Part shown: piece by piece, positions 4,638-10,880 of the stretch | How the letters are laid out: each line of letters opens with the position of its first letter | Numbering within the stretch: the first letter of the stretch is position 1 | Source of the DNA: Pseudomonadota bacterium | GTDB lineage: Bacteria > Myxococcota_A > Polyangia > Polyangiales > Polyangiaceae | Assembly: GCA_023411445.1 (NCBI GenBank) | Contig: JAEYOT010000032.1 | Location: forward strand, 1-10,880 | Length of the DNA stretch: 10,880 nt | Direction: 5' to 3' | Position numbers and translations under genes: made by a program | The notes under the pieces: model-generated | Databases searched by the model: none | Told to the model about the DNA's origin: nothing | What the model saw: the letters and a program-made list of their open reading frames with translations, nothing else

Positions 4638-6884
4638 CTACTGCCAGGGCGACTGCTGAAGCCAGGTCAGGAGGCCCTCCGCCGGGATGGGCTTGCTGAG
4701 GAAATAGCCTTGGCCCAAGTCGCAGCCGAGCTGGCGTAGCGCCAGGTACGTCGCTTCATCCTCGATGCCCTCGGCCGTGACGATCAGGCTCATGTTGCGC
4801 GCCAGGTCGATGGCGGAGCGCACGATCGCCATGTTCTTCGGCTGCTCGAAGCCGATCACGAAGGATTTGTCGATCTTCATGCGTGTGATGGGCAAGTCCT
4901 TCAAGTAGGTGAGCGAGGACTGACCGATGCCAAAGTCATCGATCGAGAGGTGAATGCCGGCGTCGTGCAGCTCGCTCAGCACGGCCTTCGCGCGCGCCGG
5001 GTCGTCCATGATCGCCGTCTCGGTGATCTCCAGCGTGAGGCGCTCTACCGGGAAGCCGCTCTTCTTCACCAGCTCCAGCACGCCGCGGCAGAAGGCAGCG
5101 TCGTGCAGGTTGCGGGCGGAGATGTTGACCGAGATGCCCAGCGCGGCACCGGCGCGCTCGAGCTCGAGCCCCTGGCGGAGCGCGGTGGCGAGCACCCAGG
5201 TGGTGAGCGGATTGATCAGGCCGGTGCGCTCTGCGGGCGGGATGAAGCTGTCCGGGAAGATCATGCCGCGCGTGGGGTGCTGCCAGCGCACGAGCGCCTC
5301 CAAAGCGACGACCTTGCCCGAGCGCAGGTCCAGCTTGGGTTGGTAGTGGAGCTGAAGCTGCCCTTCGTTGATGGCCGTGCGCAGATCCGCCATCAACGCG
5401 AGGCGCTTCGGATCGTAGTGGTCGATGTCCGGGCTGTAGCAGGCGAAGGGCTCGCGGTGCTCCTTGGCGGCGCGGAGCGCGATGTGCGCGCGGCGCCAGA
5501 GTAAATCTGGCGCGTCCCCGTCGCGGGGGGCCAAGGCGACGCCGGCGGTCGCCTCGACGCGGATCGGGATGGTCGCGATCTCGATCGGCTGCTGCAGGCA
5601 ATCCCGCACGGTCTCGAGCAGGCGCTCGGCGTCCTCGGCGCTCGCGACGCCCGGCACGATCAGCGCGAACTCGTCGCCGCCAAGACAGCCGACGCTGGCG
5701 ACGCCGTCGAGCTGCTGGCGCAGCCGCGCGGCCAGCTCGCAGAGCAGCCGGTCGCCGTTGCCGTGACCGAGTGAGTCGTTGATGTCCCGAAAGCAGTCCA
5801 GGTTGATCAGCACGAGCGCGAAGGACGGGGCGGGGTGCTCAGGCCCCAGCAGCATGTCCAGCTCGCTGTGCATGGCGGTGCGGTTCGGGAGGCCGGTGAC
5901 GGGCTCTTGGTAGGCGAGCCGGCGCATCTGCTCCTGCGCTTGCTTGCGCTCGCTGATGTCCTGCATCGTCCCGATCATGCGGACCGTGGTGCCGGTCGCG
6001 TCTCGCATCACGTAGCCGCGGTCCTGGATTTCCGCATAGCTGCCGTCGCGGCGGCGAAAACGATACTCCTCGTCCCAGCTCATGGCGCCCGAAACGGCGG
6101 CATTTTGCAGGCTGTCGTGGACGCGGTCGCGGTCCTCCGGATGCACGCGATCCACCCACCAGTCGTAGTCCGACGTGACCTCACTGGCGGGATAGCCGAA
6201 CAAGCGCTCGACCGCGTCGTTCCACCACAGCGTGTTCTTCTGGACATCCCAGTCCCAAACCGCGTCGTTGGTCGCCAGGTTGAGCAGTCGGTAGCGCTCT
6301 TGCGTATCGCGCGCCTCGCGCTTGCGCCGATCTTTGCTGATCGCGATCGCGGCGACGTGCGTGGCGATGCCGATCAAGTTGTGGTGCATCTCCGTGGGGC
6401 TGCCCGGATGTCGGAGGTACATCGCGAAGGTACCCAGCAGCTTGCCATCGCTGCCCCGAATCGGCGTCGACCAGCAGGCGCGCAGGCCGTGCTCGCGTGC
6501 GAGGTGCCGATAGTCCGCCCACAACGGATCCGTGTCGATATCCTCCACGATCACCTGCTGCCCGATGTACGCGGCGGTGCCGCAGGAGCCCGACCTCGGT
6601 CCGATCGGCGCGCCGTCGATGGCCCGAGAGTACGCGACGGGCAGGCTCGGTGCCGAGCCGTGCCGCAAGCGCGCGCCGTCGTCGTCGACCAGCAAGAGCG
6701 AGCACAACATCTCCGGCATATCGCGCTCGAGGAAGATGAGGAGGGCGTCGAGCGTCTCTGAGAGCGGCGCCCCGGACGCGATGAGCTCCAAGATTCGGAT
6801 CTGCCCGACGGCCAGGCTCACGACTCGCGGCTCAGAAACGATCTCTTGGTCGTCCGTCTTAGGGACTGCGCTGAAAGGAATCAC
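4638..6884 (-). CDS. GAF-PAS-GGDEF-EAL protein, probable c-di-GMP phosphodiesterase with degenerate cyclase domain
   Basis: A 748-residue cytoplasmic protein with no membrane segment that would hydrolyse c-di-GMP to pGpG under GAF and PAS control. Domains: GAF 40-185, PAS 195-315 (PAS_3 type, ending MIGTMQDISERK), GGDEF 322-485, EAL 492-742. The EAL part has every expected residue: E529-A-L531, N587, E619 (LEITE), D649-D650, K670, E705 and Q725, so activity is likely. The GGDEF part keeps G402-G403-D404-E405-F406, N369 and D378. However, the metal-binding Asp (PleD D327) is N361, the triphosphate Lys (PleD K332) is R366, the Arg before GGDEF (PleD R366) is C400, and DxLT is ExVT at 327-330. 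The RxxD inhibitory site is absent. GTP synthesis to c-di-GMP is therefore doubtful, and the domain may only bind GTP and regulate EAL. The GTG start at 6884 is supported by GGAGGT three bases upstream. Confidence 0.93.
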   Translation of the reverse strand: MIPFSAVPKTDDQEIVSEPRVVSLAVGQIRILELIASGAPLSETLDALLIFLERDMPEMLCSLLLVDDDGARLRHGSAPSLPVAYSRAIDGAPIGPRSGSCGTAAYIGQQVIVEDIDTDPLWADYRHLAREHGLRACWSTPIRGSDGKLLGTFAMYLRHPGSPTEMHHNLIGIATHVAAIAISKDRRKREARDTQERYRLLNLATNDAVWDWDVQKNTLWWNDAVERLFGYPASEVTSDYDWWVDRVHPEDRDRVHDSLQNAAVSGAMSWDEEYRFRRRDGSYAEIQDRGYVMRDATGTTVRMIGTMQDISERKQAQEQMRRLAYQEPVTGLPNRTAMHSELDMLLGPEHPAPSFALVLINLDCFRDINDSLGHGNGDRLLCELAARLRQQLDGVASVGCLGGDEFALIVPGVASAEDAERLLETVRDCLQQPIEIATIPIRVEATAGVALAPRDGDAPDLLWRRAHIALRAAKEHREPFACYSPDIDHYDPKRLALMADLRTAINEGQLQLHYQPKLDLRSGKVVALEALVRWQHPTRGMIFPDSFIPPAERTGLINPLTTWVLATALRQGLELERAGAALGISVNISARNLHDAAFCRGVLELVKKSGFPVERLTLEITETAIMDDPARAKAVLSELHDAGIHLSIDDFGIGQSSLTYLKDLPITRMKIDKSFVIGFEQPKNMAIVRSAIDLARNMSLIVTAEGIEDEATYLALRQLGCDLGQGYFLSKPIPAEGLLTWLQQSPWQ

Positions 6885-6887
6885 CTG

Positions 6888-6893
6888 ACCTCC
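6888..6893 (-). promoter_or_regulatory. Ribosome binding site of the GGDEF-EAL gene
   Basis: On the minus strand this reads GGAGGT, three bases before the GTG at 6884-6882. It is a near-perfect Shine-Dalgarno sequence with a slightly tight spacing and supports GTG as the start. Confidence 0.7.
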
Positions 6894-6962
6894 CGCGCGC
6901 GGACGACGACCCCGTAACGATGAGCTGCAGCAGCCCCGGCCGCGCGTTAATGCAAACGTTTT

Positions 6963-6991
6963 ATTTTCCGAGCTGCCAGGATGGGCGTCAA
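6963..6991 (-). promoter_or_regulatory. Sigma-70-like promoter candidate for the GGDEF-EAL gene
   Basis: On the minus strand TTGACG (6991-6986) matches five of six bases of the -35 consensus. After exactly 17 nt comes GAAAAT (6968-6963), four of six bases of the -10 consensus, inside the only clearly A/T-rich patch of this gap. Transcription would start near 6956 and give a leader of about 70 nt. The 146-bp gap after the upstream kinase gene suggests that this gene has its own promoter. Confidence 0.5.
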
Positions 6992-7015
6992 GTCAGAAGT
7001 GTGGCGCCAATGTGG

Positions 7016-7029
7016 GAGCGGCGCCGCTC
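7016..7029. repeat. 14-bp perfect palindrome after the hybrid kinase gene
   Basis: GAGCGGCGCCGCTC lies directly after the stop codon of the minus-strand kinase gene. As RNA it could form a 5-bp stem with a 4-nt loop, too weak alone to call a terminator. It may equally be a protein-binding palindrome or chance in G+C-rich DNA. Confidence 0.3.
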
Positions 7030-7030
7030 T

Positions 7031-10000
7031 TTACCGATGGGTCGTGGGGCTGCCCAACGGCGCGGTGCTCGCGAGCGCCGGCGGCTTGCCGCTCGCTTCC
7101 GCGTGGGTCGCGCCCAGCGCTTCGGCGGGGACGAGCAAGCGGATGGTGGTGCCGCGGCCGGGCTGGCTCTCTACGCCGAAGCGGCCGCCCAAGCGCTCCA
7201 CCTCGGCTCGCACGGCCGCTAGCCCCATCCCTCGACCGGAGACGCTCGTCGCCTCATCGCGCGTGGAGAACGAGTCCGAAAAGACTGCTGCCACCAGGTC
7301 CTCCTGGGTGGCGGCGGCCAGGCCGCGCGCCGCCGCGTGCTCGCGAACACGGCTCCAGTCGATGCCTCGGCCGTCGTCCTCCACCGTGATGATGGCTTGG
7401 CCGTTGTCGATGGCGACGCGGAGGCACAACACGGCTTCTTGCTTCCCCGCTGCGCTGCGCTCCGTCGGCGACTCCAGGCCGTGGTCGATCGCGTTTCTGG
7501 CCAGGTGGATCAGCGAGGAGAGCAGGGCGCTCGCGCGCTTGCCGTCCACCAGCACGCCATCGTCCGTGATCTCCACGCGCGGATTGACCTTGCCGACGCG
7601 CGCGGCGAGAGCGCGCGCGTAGCGGCCTAGGCGCTCCAGCGCGGGCCTGACCGGCTCGAGTAGCAAGCGCTCGACCGCGCGCGCGGCTTCTTTGGCGTCG
7701 CCACCACGGGCCAACCGTTGCGCCAGCTCACGCAGTTGGTCGCGCGACACCTCCACGCGCTCCCCCGCATCTTCCCCCGCGATGGACGCGAGCGTATCGC
7801 GCAGGACGGTGAAAGACTTGGCGACCGACTGCAGGTGGCTCGCGTCGAACGTGCCTTCCGCGATGGCGTCTTCAGCGGCGTGGCATGTGCCGGCGAGCGT
7901 CATGAAGCCGTACATGGCCGCGTTGCCCTTGAGCGTGTGCAGGTTGCGCTGCATCGTCGGCTCGACCTGGGTGGCTTGCGCCAAGTCAGCCACGATGCCG
8001 CTGTTTTCCTCGAAGAAGGTGAGCAGCGCGCCGCGATCTTTCGTCAGCCTCCGGCACAGACGCAGGATGTCCTTCTGCTCGGCCTCGTCGCGCGCGCGGC
8101 GCAGCGCCTCCGTGACGTCGTCGATGACGAGCAGCAGGCCGCTCAGCTTGTCACCGGCGCGGATGGGCTGGTAGCTCAGCTGAAAGCTGCGGTTGCCGTG
8201 GGTGAGCGCGGAGGGCAGCTGATCGAGCAGCAGCTCCTGCGGTAGCTGATCATCCAGCAGTTGCTGGAAGGCGAGCCTGAAGTTCTTGACGAAGCGCGCG
8301 TCGATGCCCTGCAGGTAGCTCTCGAGGCGCGTGCCAGGCTCGAACTTGCCCAGCCACTCGTCCACCACGCGCGAGTGCTCCGGCATCAGCCGCCCCTCGA
8401 GATCGATCGTGAGCAGGCCTTGCTTCACATTGTCCAGCACCCGGCGCATGTCCTGGTTGCGCTCGGATAGCTCGAGGGTGCGCTCTTGCACCCGGCGCTC
8501 CAAGTTGTCGTTGGCGGCTTTCAGCTCGGCGTAAAGTCGCGCGTTCTGCAGCGAGACCGCGGCGTGACCGGCCAAGAACTCCAGTCGCTCCACCCGCGCG
8601 GCCTGGAAGGCGCCAACGGCGGTGTCGTTCTCCAGGTAGAGAATGCCGACGAGCTGTGTTTGATGCACGAGCGGCAGGCACGCGATGGATTTGGCCTCGC
8701 CGCGCTCGTCCTGAGCGAAGCGGTTGTCGTCCGCCGTGTCATTGACCACCACGGACTCGAGCGTCCTGGCGCAGTAGCGGATGACGGAGGAGGCGAGGGC
8801 GCGCTCCACGTCCTGCAAGTTGGGCTCGGCGATGACCTGCTCGGCTTGCACGCGCAGCGCGACCCGCACCGCGAACTCGCCCTGCTCGGCCAGCAGCAGC
8901 ACGCCGCGCGTCGCCCCGGCGTTTTCCAGCAGGATTTGCGTGAGGCGGTGCAGCAGCGGCTCGAAGCGAATCTCGCTGGCGATGGCGCTCACGGCGCGCA
9001 TGGCGGACTGCAGGTCCAGCTGGCTACCGCCGCTGGCGCTGCCCAGGCCGATCGTTTCTGCCGTGCTGTCGAAGTCCCGAGCGCGCGGCTCGGCCGCCAC
9101 CAGCACCGCGAGCTCACGCTGCAGAGAGAGCAGCTTGCCGGTCGCGCCCCATAGCTCGTACTCGTGAAAGCTGGCGCGCAGGTGCAGCTGCGCTAGGTGC
9201 ATGCGGCCAGCGCGCAGGTGAAAGCGCCCCGCTCGCTCGTGGGCCAGGGCCAGGTAGTGCCGGGCGCCGGAGTCCGCGGCGGCGTCCACGGCGCGCTCGT
9301 AGGCGTCCAGCGCGGCGGCCGTCTCTTCGCGCACGCCGTGCAGCTCCGCTCGCAGTAGCTGCTGCAGACCGGAGAAGTTGCGGCTGGCGACGCGCACCCA
9401 GGGCTCGAAGCTGGCCAGATCCGCGTCGGCCTTGGCCAAGAGCGCGGCGCGGCCTTCGGGGCCTGCCGAGCGCGCCAGCTCCACGCACGCCATGCCGTGG
9501 AAAAACACGTAATCCACCTTGAACACGACGCCCGGCGGAGGCTGAATCTTCTCGGTGATGCGCAGCGCTTCCGCCGGATCGCCGAACAAGAAGCGCAGCA
9601 TGCCCTTGATGACGCCGTAGTGAGCCTGCACGGGCGGCGGCCCCTCGGCTTCGAACTGCTGCTCCGAGAAGCCTTCACCGTCCAGCGACGCTGGCGTGGG
9701 CGTCTCACCCTGCAGGCACGCGATGCCGCGCTCGACGATCTGCAGCAGCAGGTGATTGAGCACGTCGCCGTGCTCGCTGAGCGCCTTGAGCCCGCTCGGG
9801 ATCTGCGCCTGCAGCTCCGACAAGCTCTGGCCGGCGTACAGCGCCTCGGCTAACCCCACCGCCAAGCAGTAGCCGGCGTGGAGGCGATCGCCCGCGTCCA
9901 GCCCCGAGTCCACGCCGCGCTTGAAGTGCACGGTGCACTCGCTGCGCGGTCGAACCCACGGCGCCAAGAACTCGGCGTAAATGAACTCCACACCGCCGCG

Positions 10001-10879
10001 CGCCGCGGCGTGTTGCGGATGCTCTGCCAGCGCGAGCGCTAGCAGGCCGAACTCGTGCGCGCGCACTGCGTCGCCCGTGACCACGTGGTGCACGATGCCG
10101 TACTGCGCGTAAAAGAACGGCGAAATGGGCGCGGTGCCGTGATCCAGCGCTAGCCGCACGGCCTTCAGCACCATCACCACCATCATGCCGTGGTTCCACT
10201 GGAACACCGACGGCAGCGCGCCGGCCAAGGTGGCTGCCAGCGCCAGCTTGGCCGGCTCAGTCATGGCCGGCAGGTCGTGCAGGGTGGCGACGTCGCGCGG
10301 GCCGAGCGCCGCTTGATACGCGCCGAATTCCTCGCCCACGGCGGCGCCGATGGCCGCCGGATCGTTCACGTTCGGCAGGCTCAGTCCGAGCAGCGCCAAG
10401 GTTTCCACACTGATGGCCGTGGCTTCGCGCGGATGGCCTTGGTTGGTGATGATGGTCGCCTTCAGGTTTCGCGCCGGCACGCGATCGAGCACGTTCTTTG
10501 CGTTTGCCTCGATGACGTCGATCAGCTCCAGCGCGCGCGGCTCGTCGTGCAGCAGATACGAGGCCTCGGCCGCGGTGAAATGAGCTTGCAGGCTCGCCTC
10601 GTAGTCGGCGGCGAAGGGTTGCGCTCCCAGCAGCTCCACGCAGGTGAGGGCCAGCTGCGCCGCCGAGGCGTGCGCGGCCGCCGAGAGCGCGCGCTTGGCC
10701 GCAGCCAGGTTGAGGCGAGCGATGCGGTGCCGCTCGGCGCTGTCCGTCACGTGCTCACGGCCGAGGTTGAGCTGCGCCACGACCTCGAACAGCTGGTCTT
10801 CGCTCGGGCCATCGTCGCCCGCCGCGGCGAGCAGCAGCCGCCCGATGCGCAGGTGGGTCCGCGAGCGCTCGCTGCTGGC
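7031..10879 (-). CDS. Giant hybrid sensor kinase (Ser/Thr kinase-ATPase-GAF-PAS-Hpt-CheA type), C-terminal part
   Basis: The frame is open to the right edge, so these 1,282 residues are the C-terminal part of a larger protein; GTG 10780 is internal. Residues are counted from the first whole codon. Residues 1-593 are helical, TPR-like and Ala/Leu-rich; the opening RTHLRIGRLLL and FEVVAQLN match the segment after the AAA-type ATPase in trifunctional Ser/Thr kinase/ATPase/histidine kinase proteins. Then come GAF (633-778), a coiled coil (778-813) and PAS (813-928, ending LLLVIDDVTEALRRA). An Hpt domain (938-1038) has HTLKGNA with phospho-acceptor His981 (codon 7939-7937). A CheA-type HATPase (1111-1251) has N-box LIHLARNAIDHGLE, VEDDGRG, FSTRDE and SGRGMGLAAV, all apparently intact. 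No CheW-like or receiver domain follows; about 30 low-complexity residues end the protein. It probably phosphorylates its own Hpt and then an unseen response regulator. The N-terminal kinase is predicted from the family only. Confidence 0.9.
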   Translation of the reverse strand, partial: ASSERSRTHLRIGRLLLAAAGDDGPSEDQLFEVVAQLNLGREHVTDSAERHRIARLNLAAAKRALSAAAHASAAQLALTCVELLGAQPFAADYEASLQAHFTAAEASYLLHDEPRALELIDVIEANAKNVLDRVPARNLKATIITNQGHPREATAISVETLALLGLSLPNVNDPAAIGAAVGEEFGAYQAALGPRDVATLHDLPAMTEPAKLALAATLAGALPSVFQWNHGMMVVMVLKAVRLALDHGTAPISPFFYAQYGIVHHVVTGDAVRAHEFGLLALALAEHPQHAAARGGVEFIYAEFLAPWVRPRSECTVHFKRGVDSGLDAGDRLHAGYCLAVGLAEALYAGQSLSELQAQIPSGLKALSEHGDVLNHLLLQIVERGIACLQGETPTPASLDGEGFSEQQFEAEGPPPVQAHYGVIKGMLRFLFGDPAEALRITEKIQPPPGVVFKVDYVFFHGMACVELARSAGPEGRAALLAKADADLASFEPWVRVASRNFSGLQQLLRAELHGVREETAAALDAYERAVDAAADSGARHYLALAHERAGRFHLRAGRMHLAQLHLRASFHEYELWGATGKLLSLQRELAVLVAAEPRARDFDSTAETIGLGSASGGSQLDLQSAMRAVSAIASEIRFEPLLHRLTQILLENAGATRGVLLLAEQGEFAVRVALRVQAEQVIAEPNLQDVERALASSVIRYCARTLESVVVNDTADDNRFAQDERGEAKSIACLPLVHQTQLVGILYLENDTAVGAFQAARVERLEFLAGHAAVSLQNARLYAELKAANDNLERRVQERTLELSERNQDMRRVLDNVKQGLLTIDLEGRLMPEHSRVVDEWLGKFEPGTRLESYLQGIDARFVKNFRLAFQQLLDDQLPQELLLDQLPSALTHGNRSFQLSYQPIRAGDKLSGLLLVIDDVTEALRRARDEAEQKDILRLCRRLTKDRGALLTFFEENSGIVADLAQATQVEPTMQRNLHTLKGNAAMYGFMTLAGTCHAAEDAIAEGTFDASHLQSVAKSFTVLRDTLASIAGEDAGERVEVSRDQLRELAQRLARGGDAKEAARAVERLLLEPVRPALERLGRYARALAARVGKVNPRVEITDDGVLVDGKRASALLSSLIHLARNAIDHGLESPTERSAAGKQEAVLCLRVAIDNGQAIITVEDDGRGIDWSRVREHAAARGLAAATQEDLVAAVFSDSFSTRDEATSVSGRGMGLAAVRAEVERLGGRFGVESQPGRGTTIRLLVPAEALGATHAEASGKPPALASTAPLGSPTTHR

Positions 10880-10880
10880 A

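Noticed and set aside
5835..6761. Plus-strand open frame of 308 codons
   Set aside because: It is fully antisense to the GAF and PAS region of the c-di-GMP gene, with no recognisable domain and no ribosome binding site.
7016..7029. Palindrome as a definite terminator of the kinase gene
   Set aside because: Only a 5-bp stem with a 4-nt loop can form and no T-run follows, so it is listed as a palindrome only.
10778..10780. GTG at 10780 as the start of the hybrid kinase
   Set aside because: The frame continues without a stop to the window edge, and the upstream residues fit the same protein family, so this is an internal codon.

Overview
The window is high-G+C DNA with strong G/C bias at third codon positions, and its genes are mostly regulatory. 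The mix suggests a myxobacterium (Myxococcota, probably Polyangiales): a stressosome operon, a Cys-rich surface lipoprotein with RCC1-type repeats, a GAF-PAS-GGDEF-EAL protein, and a very large hybrid kinase of the Ser/Thr kinase/ATPase/histidine kinase type. The taxonomic call is an inference from gene content, not from a marker gene. No RNA gene, insertion sequence or CRISPR array was seen.

Layout. (1) Positions 2-2281, plus strand: four genes, each overlapping the next by 4 nt (ATGA). They are an RsbS-like STAS protein cut by the left edge, an RsbR-like protein, a 191-residue protein of uncertain family, and a second RsbR-like protein. Together they look like the scaffold of a stressosome. 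The RsbT-type switch kinase is not visible and would have to lie upstream or elsewhere. (2) 2282-2699: about 420 bp with no convincing gene and a strong stem-loop just after the operon. (3) 2700-4586, plus strand: a predicted lipoprotein with a Gly/Ser linker, duplicated Cys-rich modules and seven RCC1-like repeats, probably a seven-bladed propeller on the cell surface. (4) 4592-4619: an 11-bp hairpin shared by two converging genes. (5) 4638-6884, minus strand: a cytoplasmic c-di-GMP protein whose EAL half looks catalytically complete. Its GGDEF half keeps the signature but has lost key active-site residues. A sigma-70-like promoter and a good ribosome binding site precede it. (6) 7031-10879, minus strand: the C-terminal 1,282 residues of a giant sensor kinase (helical repeats, GAF, coiled coil, PAS, Hpt and a CheA-type ATPase). 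Its N-terminal part continues past the right edge.

How the genes may work together. All except the lipoprotein are intracellular signalling proteins. The stressosome operon would act by partner switching through Ser/Thr phosphorylation of STAS domains. The EAL protein would lower c-di-GMP in response to GAF/PAS signals, and the hybrid kinase would pass phosphate from its ATPase to its own Hpt histidine and then to an unseen response regulator. No direct link between these systems is shown by the sequence; they are separate transcription units. The most interesting points are the unidentified protein between two RsbR paralogues, the HAMP-like N-termini of those paralogues, the hidden loss of GGDEF active-site residues, and the propeller in which one blade has lost both members of a cysteine pair.
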